Shown here piece after piece: positions 1-5,710 of a stretch of DNA of 24,319 bases (position 1 is its first letter; every line of letters begins with the position of its first letter). This stretch comes from a virus. A program made the position numbers and the translations under genes. The notes under the pieces were generated by a model. It was not told where the DNA came from. It worked only from the letters and a program-made list of their open reading frames with translations, and ran no database searches. The stretch is taken from positions 1 to 24,319 of IMG/VR virus record IMGVR_UViG_3300025151_000296. The stretch is one strand, 5' to 3'.

Positions 1-647
1 ACTGCTATTTCACCACTTATCTCCTCAAAAGAAGGTGCTTCGGGAAATACAACTTTTACAGAACCACTTATTCTAAAAGGAATTTTTCTAGGCTTCTTTG
101 CTAACTCAAGTATTTCATGGACTTGTTTATCTAAGTCAGTCCTAAGTAATGGTATGCAAAAGTATGGATTGCCATTCTCATCCCTAGAACTCATGTTTAC
201 TGTATTAGGTATTCTTCTAAGCCTAGTTGCTTGTCCGACCCTATCATCGAGGGTTATATCATTACCTACTATGTTTACTAAGTATTCCTTAATCTCTCTA
301 AAGAAAACCTGTATGTTTCTAATTGTATTCGTGACTTCACCAAAAATAAACAAGTGAAAGCCCCTACCCGAAAAGAAAAGTGTGTGTTGATAATCATTAT
401 CAACAACATAAGTCATAACAACATTAACATCTCTCCATGCTTGTTCAATACTTTGACCGTGAGCATCAAAGTCAAGAAAGATTCTATCAAGTATAACTGA
501 TGAATCTATCTTGGCTTTTTCTGCAAATTCAGCAAAATCATAAACACTAGTGTAAACATTAGTTCTATTATTTTGAGCCTTTACATAACTCAAGTATTCT
601 TCTTTACTTCTTACTATTCTTCTTGGTAGTGGAGGAGCGTTCTTCAT
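1..647 (-). CDS. priS: Archaeo-eukaryotic primase small subunit (PriS-like), 3' end cut by window
   Basis: Predicted DNA primase catalytic subunit making primers for viral replication. The minus frame is open from an ATG at 647 to the window edge (215 codons seen). AEP motifs appear in order: the metal-binding pair D59-x-D61 in FLDFDAH, the SGRGFH motif at residues 93-98 (nucleotide-binding SGxGxH of the family), and D134/D135 followed by RLRRIPNTVN (142-151), matching the third acidic residue and the downstream arginine motif of PriS. The start has GGGGAG five bases upstream and overlaps the previous gene by 44 nt. No PriL-like large subunit is seen in the window. The C-terminal part, where any zinc or helicase-like domain would lie, is outside the window. 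Confidence 0.85.
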   Translation of the reverse strand, partial: MKNAPPLPRRIVRSKEEYLSYVKAQNNRTNVYTSVYDFAEFAEKAKIDSSVILDRIFLDFDAHGQSIEQAWRDVNVVMTYVVDNDYQHTLFFSGRGFHLFIFGEVTNTIRNIQVFFREIKEYLVNIVGNDITLDDRVGQATRLRRIPNTVNMSSRDENGNPYFCIPLLRTDLDKQVHEILELAKKPRKIPFRISGSVKVVFPEAPSFEEISGEIA

Positions 648-969
648 TTGACTCCCCGACCACACTTCTCTCGGAAACTTCATTTTTATTACCACCAAAA
701 TTAACTGTTGCGTTATTTAACATATTTCTTACTGTATCTGCTACTTCTGCTCTTAGAGCAATCATAACCGTTTGCTTCATTACATCTTCAAAGACTTCAC
801 CAACATAAGTTTCTTTGATTCTAATTTCTCTAATTAACTCAAATCTTTCTATTAGTTTCATTTCCTCGTATATATCAGTAGCAAGACTTTCTATTGTTTT
901 CTTTAAATCGGCTATTTCATTGAATGTCCAATTCTTTGCTAATACTTTTTGTTGTATTATATCATTCAC
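604..969 (-). CDS. Hypothetical helical protein, GTG start
   Basis: A 121-aa protein of unknown function. It is mostly charged helix (residues 10-85, rich in E, K, I and L) with a low-complexity polar tail rich in S, N, E and K (about 90-121). I take the GTG at 969 because AAGGAG lies ten bases upstream, it overlaps the stop of the preceding gene, and the first in-frame ATG is 36 codons in. The gene overlaps the primase start downstream, so it is probably translated with it. It could be a primase or replisome accessory factor, but only position suggests that. Confidence 0.75.
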   Translation of the reverse strand: MNDIIQQKVLAKNWTFNEIADLKKTIESLATDIYEEMKLIERFELIREIRIKETYVGEVFEDVMKQTVMIALRAEVADTVRNMLNNATVNFGGNKNEVSERSVVGESNEERSSTTKKNSKK

Positions 970-1240
970 TTTCTTTCAACTCCTTTAATTGTTCATAGGC
1001 TTGCAGTCGGCTTCTTTTTAGAGAACTAGCCGTTTTCACAACTGACGCTATGTAAAAACAAACTAATTCATGCTCGTAAGGGTCTAAACTTCTAAGTAAT
1101 AGTCTAGTTGCCGTAACATAATCATTACAGTCTCTACATACTCTATCTTCAAAATCCTCAAGAAGAGGTTGAGGATTATTACCTTCAAACTCTTTCATCT
1201 CTACTTCACATAATTTACATTTTATTATTTTATCATTCAT
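962..1240 (-). CDS. Small zinc-ribbon protein
   Basis: A 92-aa protein of unknown function. An N-terminal zinc ribbon is seen: CKLC at residues 8-11 and CRDC at about 34-37, followed by a helical C-terminal region. A longer in-frame reading to 1318 exists, but the ATG at 1240 is chosen because GGAGG lies just upstream and it makes an ATGA overlap with the stop of the MazG-like gene. It is one of many small Cys-pair proteins in this window. DNA or protein binding is a family-level guess. Confidence 0.75.
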   Translation of the reverse strand: MNDKIIKCKLCEVEMKEFEGNNPQPLLEDFEDRVCRDCNDYVTATRLLLRSLDPYEHELVCFYIASVVKTASSLKRSRLQAYEQLKELKESE

Positions 1241-1425
1241 TCTTGTTCCTCCATTTCTATTAACTTCTGTAAGTAAATCGCTAAATCCATAGCCTCTTGT
1301 TGGGCATGGATTAACCATTCTTTTCTTGTCAGTTGTTCTTTTTCCATTGTTATACCGTATTTGATTTCTCCAATACCGGCTCTTGTCATTATTTTCTTAC
1401 AAACGGTTTCTTCTATTCTACTCAT
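1237..1425 (-). CDS. MazG-like small protein (putative nucleotide pyrophosphohydrolase fold)
   Basis: A 62-aa protein resembling the short phage proteins related to MazG/all-alpha NTP pyrophosphohydrolases. What I recognise is the KYG segment near residue 23 and the EWLIHAQQEAMDLAIYLQKL helix (about 36-55), whose WLxHAxxEAxDxxxYL pattern is the conserved metal-binding helix of that group. At 62 residues it holds only part of a full MazG fold and would have to act as an oligomer. A nucleotide-pool or (p)ppGpp-related role is known for the family, not shown here. ATG at 1425 has GGTGAT upstream and an ATGA overlap with the previous gene. Confidence 0.6.
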   Translation of the reverse strand: MSRIEETVCKKIMTRAGIGEIKYGITMEKEQLTRKEWLIHAQQEAMDLAIYLQKLIEMEEQE

Positions 1426-1535
1426 TTTATCACCTTCTCGTATCTATCTAACAACATCTTAGCCAAATCATCATGTCCTAAATGTTGTATGATTGTTATT
1501 GCATCTATCGCTATTCTATATATTGAGTCGTTCAT
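1422..1535 (-). CDS. 37-aa hypothetical miniprotein
   Basis: A 37-codon ORF filling the space between two genes, with ATGA overlaps at both ends (1535-1532 and 1425-1422). It is predicted helical and ends in a charged DRYEKVIK stretch that also carries the GGTGAT ribosome site of the next gene. No family is recognised. The coupled start and stop positions are the main support. Confidence 0.55.
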   Translation of the reverse strand: MNDSIYRIAIDAITIIQHLGHDDLAKMLLDRYEKVIK

Positions 1536-1768
1536 TCTACTATCCCCATTCCTGTAATTGTTGTAGGAGTCACAACAACATATGGGTTGCTATCCCTCTT
1601 CAATAAAATAGTAATTTCACAACCTAGCCCACAAGCCCAATTAGATATTTCACGATATAGTTTTTGAGCATCTTTATATTCCTTAAAAAACAATCTAACT
1701 ATTTTAGTTCCGCTAGGAGTCGTGTCTTGTTCACACTCTACCGTTCCATTATTAAATTCATAAAGCAT
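1532..1768 (-). CDS. Hypothetical protein, 78 aa
   Basis: No family recognised. An alpha/beta composition is likely, with a central helix (EYKDAQKLYREISNWA) and two Cys near CGLGC. A longer in-frame reading begins at GTG 1819. I prefer ATG 1768 because it follows the preceding stop in the TGATAATATG pattern that also starts the genes at 1940 and 22882, with GAGG upstream. Confidence 0.6.
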   Translation of the reverse strand: MLYEFNNGTVECEQDTTPSGTKIVRLFFKEYKDAQKLYREISNWACGLGCEITILLKRDSNPYVVVTPTTITGMGIVE

Positions 1769-1772
1769 ATTA

Positions 1773-1940
1773 TCAAACCTCATCCGTTGCTGACATACAC
1801 AACTCATGTATTTTTTCACAATGCTGACATTTTATTGTCACATTTACTAGTGCTTCAAATTCATTATCTTGTTGAAGTATTGAATGAATATCAACTCCAC
1901 CCCAAACAAACCATTCGCACATTTCACATTCTTCACTCAT
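1773..1940 (-). CDS. Small zinc-ribbon protein, 55 aa
   Basis: Unknown function. Two Cys pairs (C5-x2-C8 and CQHC at about 38-41) suggest a zinc ribbon. The reading frame is open further upstream to 2045, but that would overlap the nuclease by 100 nt. The ATG at 1940 lies five bases after the nuclease stop with GTGTGAT as ribosome site, so it is chosen. Confidence 0.7.
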   Translation of the reverse strand: MSEECEMCEWFVWGGVDIHSILQQDNEFEALVNVTIKCQHCEKIHELCMSATDEV

Positions 1941-1944
1941 ATTA

Positions 1945-2853
1945 TCACACCCATGAATCCTCTTCCGCCGCATCGCACATACTAAAATAACTACAATGAG
2001 AACATGTCTTAAAGAAAAACTTAGTTGGAAATGTGTCTTGTTCATAGTGCCAAATCAACTTAGCAATATTCTTCATAACAGACTTCATATTTCTACCCTT
2101 TGCATTTTCAGCAAATACATAATTAGAAGCCGGATAATACCAACCCCAATGAGTCACAGGAACATTAGGTTCTAATCCATTCTTAATTAGAACTTCATCT
2201 TCCGCATTCTCAATAAGCAATTGATAAAAGGCCATTTCTTTTCTCATAGAAGTAGCCTTGTAATCTTTCCATGCCCCCGTTTTATATTCAAATGGAACAT
2301 AGCCACCATTCTCTTGAAAGACCCTATCAATGATACCTTGAATATGTATCTTGTAATCTCTTCTAAGTGGAAACTTAGGATTAGTATTAGCCTCTATTGT
2401 TATTTCAGCATCAAACAGTCCTTCATTACATACAGGTAAATATTCATCTATCTTGCCTTCTGCTCTAGCATCCATGAATCTTTGTGCTTCAAAGGAAGCG
2501 ACAGTCATAGACATATCGAAGTATTCATCAATAGGCGTTAGACTAGCGCAGTAGTCGTGTAATTCATCAGCCGACATATGCTCCGCTTTCTTAATATCAA
2601 AGTCATTAAAGAAGTTCTCTCTATGAACATGTAATATAGTTCCTTTACGCATGGCTTCTGTTTGGTCTTGCGGTAGCCTTTGCACATAACTAAAGTTGTA
2701 TTTCTTGGGACACCAATCGAATGAACCTAAAGAAGATTTAGTTATCTTCAATATAGGTTGTGATGGGTCGTCGTAATTTTCCGGCTTCCAATCATAAGTA
2801 TATTCATCCATTGATTTAATTATCGCTTCATATTTTTCATCGTTATTCATCAT
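1945..2853 (-). CDS. Cas4/RecB-like PD-(D/E)XK nuclease with Fe-S cluster
   Basis: A 302-aa predicted DNA exonuclease of the Cas4/AddB group. The nuclease motifs are seen in order: the HVH segment at 75-77, D176 in GIIDR, the E189-Y-K191 pair in PFEYKTG, and the Q211 helix. Four cysteines match the 4Fe-4S arrangement of this group: C48 near the N terminus and C284-x2-C287-x5-C293 near the C terminus. The gene sits just downstream of the polymerase C-terminal part, so a role in DNA end processing, recombination or replication is likely. No cas1, cas2 or repeat array is nearby, so a CRISPR adaptation role has no support here. Start ATG 2853 overlaps the upstream stop (ATGA). Confidence 0.88.
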   Translation of the reverse strand: MMNNDEKYEAIIKSMDEYTYDWKPENYDDPSQPILKITKSSLGSFDWCPKKYNFSYVQRLPQDQTEAMRKGTILHVHRENFFNDFDIKKAEHMSADELHDYCASLTPIDEYFDMSMTVASFEAQRFMDARAEGKIDEYLPVCNEGLFDAEITIEANTNPKFPLRRDYKIHIQGIIDRVFQENGGYVPFEYKTGAWKDYKATSMRKEMAFYQLLIENAEDEVLIKNGLEPNVPVTHWGWYYPASNYVFAENAKGRNMKSVMKNIAKLIWHYEQDTFPTKFFFKTCSHCSYFSMCDAAEEDSWV

Positions 2854-3038
2854 AATGCCCCCTTTCTTTTCATTTCATCAACAAATGATGTAAACTCACC
2901 ATCTAACATATCTACATACCAAAGAAGAAAATCCTCAAAGGACATATCTTCTTTAACAGTTAATTGAAACTTACCAAATTCATAAGTCCACTTTTCTCTT
3001 ATTTCATCTAAACTATCTTTCATTTTACTTTCTTTCAA
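2850..3038 (-). CDS. Hypothetical acidic protein, TTG start
   Basis: About 62 aa, no family recognised. It is helical and acidic, with a FEDFLLWYVDMLDGEF stretch that may form an amphipathic helix. An ATG at 3044 sits only one base after GGAGG, too close. The TTG at 3038 overlaps the polymerase stop as TTGA with proper spacing from GGAGG, the same arrangement as at 4640, 13968 and 16627. ATG 3023 is a third option. Confidence 0.65.
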   Translation of the reverse strand: MKESKMKDSLDEIREKWTYEFGKFQLTVKEDMSFEDFLLWYVDMLDGEFTSFVDEMKRKGAL

Positions 3039-3940
3039 AACCATTCCTCCAAATTTGTTTGTATTTTACCCGATTTGATATTAGACAAATCCCAATTCAT
3101 AGCCTTATAAATTGGTTCAGCCTTCTTTATTACTTGCTCGGCATAGTGTTGATAATCGGGTTTATACTTATCAAAATCAATATACCGAGAACCTGCTACA
3201 TATTCAACAGTCTTCACTTCTTTAGTTAGCGGGTGTGTAAATACTTCACCGGACTTTGCTACTTTAAGGTATAAGTAAGAGTCGTCAAATGTAATGTCTT
3301 TTTGTTTGGCGTGTAATACACCTGCAATACCCGAACCTATTGTTGGTTTTTTACCATCTAAAGTCCTAAAATTCTTAACATCTTCACCGCATTTTTTACA
3401 CCATCTTAAAGGCAAGCACTCATGTAAAGTGTATCTTGATTTACAACCCCATCCATGCTCTGTAACTTTAGAACATTTTACTTTCAATCTGTTTTCTTTA
3501 AGCCTACTTCTTTTAATAATATCTTGTAGTTCGACCTTTCCATCCAATACTGACATGTATTTATTGTGTAGATATTTGTTGATTTCTAACATTGGTTTTT
3601 CATTCACCCACATTGTCAATACATCGGTTTGAACTTCTTTAGCAAGTTTAGTTTCACTAACTCTTTTGGCCGTAAAACCTGTCATAATAAACTCCGGTTC
3701 ATCTAGCCATTCTCCATCTTTCCAAGTTATCATACCTGCATTTCTATTCTTAGTTGTTCCAACACCCAATGCTGAATAGTATTTCTCAAACTCTAGCACT
3801 ACGGGGTGTTGTTCTAATCCCATAACATTAGGGAAGTGTTCTCTAACACTAGACTCTATTTCTTTAATAGCGTCTTGTGCCTTTTCAACAGAATCAATTT
3901 GAACATAAATCGAATCTGTATGTCCGTAAACTACTTTCAT
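3035..3940 (-). CDS. polB: Family B DNA polymerase, C-terminal part (motif C, thumb, PIP box)
   Basis: The 301-aa C-terminal half of a split replicative polymerase. It begins MKVVYGHTDS: motif C lies at residues 5-10, so the protein starts four residues before the catalytic strand. The family form is YGDTDS; here His7 replaces the first Asp while the metal-binding Asp9 is kept. TKNRNAG (about 63-69) takes the place of the family KKRYAG loop. Cysteines 156, 166, 175, 181 and 184 form a likely zinc-binding insertion in the thumb region. The last eight residues, QTNLEEWF (294-301), are a PIP box for PCNA. ATG 3940 with GTGAT upstream is preferred over GTG 3952. The partner is the gene at 5707-7371; the two products must assemble for activity. 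Confidence 0.88.
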   Translation of the reverse strand: MKVVYGHTDSIYVQIDSVEKAQDAIKEIESSVREHFPNVMGLEQHPVVLEFEKYYSALGVGTTKNRNAGMITWKDGEWLDEPEFIMTGFTAKRVSETKLAKEVQTDVLTMWVNEKPMLEINKYLHNKYMSVLDGKVELQDIIKRSRLKENRLKVKCSKVTEHGWGCKSRYTLHECLPLRWCKKCGEDVKNFRTLDGKKPTIGSGIAGVLHAKQKDITFDDSYLYLKVAKSGEVFTHPLTKEVKTVEYVAGSRYIDFDKYKPDYQHYAEQVIKKAEPIYKAMNWDLSNIKSGKIQTNLEEWF

Positions 3941-3944
3941 AATA

Positions 3945-4142
3945 TCACACACTGCTATAATTAAACATCATTCCAACAGGTTGATTTGCTAACTTAGCGA
4001 CTTCTTCCATAATGTCTCTTATGTTGCTACTTGAAACTTTTGTTAGTTCTATCTCTAAGTATAGTTCTTCTACCTCTCTTTCTAAGCCTTCAATCCTTTC
4101 TTCTAATTTTTGTATTTCATATTTCATTTCTTTTTCATTCAT
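3945..4142 (-). CDS. Hypothetical coiled-coil protein, 65 aa
   Basis: Residues 3-35 form a heptad-like, Glu/Lys/Leu-rich coiled coil (IQKLEERIEGLEREVEELYL). The remaining tail, with NIRDIMEEVAKLANQPVG, is unrecognised. The gene is the last of the nine lying between the two polymerase halves, five bases before the start of the C-terminal half, with GGTGAT as ribosome site. Its position makes it a candidate partner of the split polymerase, by inference only. Confidence 0.7.
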   Translation of the reverse strand: MNEKEMKYEIQKLEERIEGLEREVEELYLEIELTKVSSSNIRDIMEEVAKLANQPVGMMFNYSSV

Positions 4143-4273
4143 AATATCACCGTTATTATTGTTATAATGGTCGCTATATTTACAATATTTACCATCATTA
4201 ATATTTTATTGCTCTTAGCAATCATAGCGAGTAATTCCTCAAGGAGTTCATTTGTCTTGTCCATCATCGACAC
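4139..4273 (-). CDS. 44-aa single-pass membrane miniprotein, GTG start
   Basis: A short N-terminal polar region (MDKTNELLEELL) is followed by one strongly hydrophobic segment rich in I, V, M and T (about residues 24-44) that runs to the C terminus: a tail-anchored single membrane helix. GTG 4273 is chosen because GGAGG lies at proper distance; ATG 4267 is the alternative. The stop overlaps the next start (ATGA). No family is recognised. It is the only clear membrane protein in the window. Confidence 0.6.
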   Translation of the reverse strand: MSMMDKTNELLEELLAMIAKSNKILMMVNIVNIATIITIITVIL

Positions 4274-4275
4274 TG

Positions 4276-4434
4276 TTATTCCTCCGTGTCTTGTCCATCA
4301 ATTTCTATAATAGTTGCCTTACGCTTTACATTAGTTAGCATTTCTATTATATCATAAATGTCTTTTTCTGTTTCTTTCCATGTTTCTTCCGTATCGTATT
4401 CTATTTTGGCAACTACATATTTTGTGTATTTCAT
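4276..4434 (-). CDS. Hypothetical protein, 52 aa
   Basis: Unrecognised. Probably beta-alpha-beta: YVVAKIEYDT, a charged helix, then ATIIEID. GGAGG upstream and the ATGA overlap with the previous gene support the ATG at 4434. The final codons (DTEE) carry the GGAGG for the next gene. Confidence 0.6.
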   Translation of the reverse strand: MKYTKYVVAKIEYDTEETWKETEKDIYDIIEMLTNVKRKATIIEIDGQDTEE

Positions 4435-4640
4435 ATATTTAACCTCCTATATTCTCCTTCACCTATTCTTTCTACTAATTTAGGCATAGTAGATAGTAGG
4501 CTACCTACCTCTTGAGAGTTTCCAATATACATACTAGTTCCTTTCTTTTCAACAATAGCGGAAACAATTTCATTAACTGTAAATGTCTCTTCCATTTCCT
4601 CTACTGTTTCAAGAATCCATTTCTTAAAATATTTATTCAA
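4431..4640 (-). CDS. Winged-helix-like hypothetical protein, TTG start
   Basis: 69 aa. FTVNEIVSAIVEKKG followed by a second helix and a GEGEYRRLNI wing-like hairpin suggests a small winged helix-turn-helix DNA-binding fold; this is pattern reading only. The TTG start at 4640 makes a TTGA overlap with the upstream stop and has GAGGAGG nine bases before it; the next in-frame ATG is 15 codons downstream and would lose the first helix. Confidence 0.65.
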   Translation of the reverse strand: MNKYFKKWILETVEEMEETFTVNEIVSAIVEKKGTSMYIGNSQEVGSLLSTMPKLVERIGEGEYRRLNI

Positions 4641-4774
4641 CTAAATACCTCCTCGTAGTCACAAGAGTTACATGCCAATTTAGCCCTTTTCTTAGTATGT
4701 TGAGCATAAGAATAATTAGTTTTGGGCTTCAATTCTATGTAAGTTATTGAACCTCCACATCTAGGACATTTCAT
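4637..4774 (-). CDS. 45-aa zinc-ribbon miniprotein
   Basis: Begins MKCPRCGG and ends near CNSCDY: two C-x2-C pairs (C3/C6 and C35/C38) separated by 28 residues, a typical zinc-ribbon plan. Its ATG overlaps the previous stop (ATGA, 4774-4771) and its stop overlaps the TTG of the next gene. Partner and function are unknown. Confidence 0.7.
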   Translation of the reverse strand: MKCPRCGGSITYIELKPKTNYSYAQHTKKRAKLACNSCDYEEVFS

Positions 4775-5217
4775 TGTATCAACCTCTTTTCAAATGCTTT
4801 TATCTTATTCCTCATTCTTGTAATAGAACCCTTTTGTAAGTTTATTGTTTTATTAAGTTCTTTGATTTCTTCTTGTGCTTTTTGTGATTTAGTCATAGAA
4901 GAGATAATAACATCTTTTAGTTCACTAACTTTTTCATCCACTATTCTTTCTACAATAGGTTTTATGTCATTAGTTATTTGGTGCTGAACTTCAACTCCAA
5001 TATTGCTATGTAATACATCAATAGAGGATTTTAAATCTTCTATTTGCTTTTCCATATTATCTACTATTGCTATTGCATTAACAGTTTTATTAGCCATAAC
5101 CTTGTATCTGTTTCTTCCTCCGCTACCTCTACAAGCCTCGCATATTTTTTCTGTTGATTTCAAAGACCTCTTTCTAAAGACCTGCCTACATTCTCTACAT
5201 TCTGTTGTTATACTCAT
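4771..5217 (-). CDS. Zinc-ribbon plus coiled-coil protein
   Basis: 148 aa. An N-terminal zinc ribbon (CRECRQVF at about 7-14, CEACRGSGGR at about 26-35) is followed by a long coiled coil over residues 50-148. It is the largest gene in the block between the polymerase halves. A scaffold or adaptor that dimerises through the coil and binds nucleic acid or protein through the ribbon is plausible, but no family is recognised. The ATG at 5217 has GAGG eight bases upstream. Confidence 0.75.
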   Translation of the reverse strand: MSITTECRECRQVFRKRSLKSTEKICEACRGSGGRNRYKVMANKTVNAIAIVDNMEKQIEDLKSSIDVLHSNIGVEVQHQITNDIKPIVERIVDEKVSELKDVIISSMTKSQKAQEEIKELNKTINLQKGSITRMRNKIKAFEKRLIQ

Positions 5218-5320
5218 TTTTATTCCTCATTTTTATTTCTTCTGCACATCTTTTACAATGAAACTTACCCTCAAATTGAGGATTATGTGCCAATGGTTTC
5301 ATACATTTTATTCTATTCAT
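5195..5320 (-). CDS. 41-aa Cys/His miniprotein
   Basis: A short ORF with C6, H12, H21 and C22-x2-C25, a possible single zinc site, then a basic helix. AAGGAG lies upstream of the ATG at 5320. It overlaps the genes on both sides (8 and 23 nt), which is more than most overlaps here, so it is less certain than its neighbours. Confidence 0.5.
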   Translation of the reverse strand: MNRIKCMKPLAHNPQFEGKFHCKRCAEEIKMRNKNEYNNRM

Positions 5321-5471
5321 TCTTCCGACTCCTTTTTGGTTTCACTTTATTTATTAACATAATAAGGCCATAGTCCACACAATTTCTGCATACCGACCAT
5401 TCTTCATTTCCTAAAACAAATGTCTTAAGATATTCATTTTTATTACATATCATACATTCCATACTTCCCAT
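5313..5471 (-). CDS. 52-aa zinc-ribbon miniprotein
   Basis: Two Cys pairs (CMIC at residues 6-9 and CRNC at about 28-31) flank a short strand region; the tail is basic (KPKRSRKNE). The frame opens earlier at 5498, but ATG 5471 overlaps the previous stop as TAATG and has AAGGAG upstream. Function unknown. Confidence 0.68.
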   Translation of the reverse strand: MGSMECMICNKNEYLKTFVLGNEEWSVCRNCVDYGLIMLINKVKPKRSRKNE

Positions 5472-5710
5472 TATACTTCCAACTCCTTTACTATCCATGC
5501 TGATACGCCATAAATAGGATTAGCACCATAAACACACCAACCAAAATAACTTCTATCATTTTCAGCCTCATATTTTGCTATTTCTTCTTTACTCCAACGA
5601 TATAAACATGGTCTGTAAAAAGGAATATCCCCTGTATCTTCTTCGGCTTCTTGTAATACAATATCTCCTAAGCCTTCATGTGGCGGTAATTTATTTAATT
5701 GTAAACTCAT
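5471..5710 (-). CDS. Hypothetical protein directly after the polymerase N-terminal part
   Basis: 79 aa, no family recognised. It has many aromatic residues (YRPCLYRWSKEE, YFGWCVYG) and an acidic N-terminal third. It begins in an ATGA overlap with the end of the polymerase N-terminal part and ends in the same five residues, KELEV, because a 16-nt sequence is repeated at both ends of the gene. Confidence 0.72.
   Translation of the reverse strand: MSLQLNKLPPHEGLGDIVLQEAEEDTGDIPFYRPCLYRWSKEEIAKYEAENDRSYFGWCVYGANPIYGVSAWIVKELEV
5473..5488. repeat. 16-nt direct repeat, copy 1
   Basis: ATACTTCCAACTCCTT on the plus strand; on the minus strand it gives AAGGAGTTGGAAGTAT. It encodes KELEV and serves as ribosome site for the gene starting at 5471. 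It is identical to copy 2 at 5709-5724; the two copies bracket the 79-aa gene. Confidence 0.85.

Noticed and set aside
154-357. Plus-strand ORFs across the window, for example here and at 6853-7143 and 17240-17593
   Set aside because: They lie opposite clear genes with conserved motifs (primase, polymerase, GroEL), have no ribosome sites and show shadow composition rich in F, L, S and I.
1945-2853. Cas4-like nuclease as part of a CRISPR-Cas locus
   Set aside because: No cas1, cas2 or repeat-spacer array is visible; neighbours are replication genes.
3941-5706. Transposon or IS element as the insert in polB
   Set aside because: No transposase and no terminal inverted repeats; the nine genes are in the same strand and coupling style as the rest.
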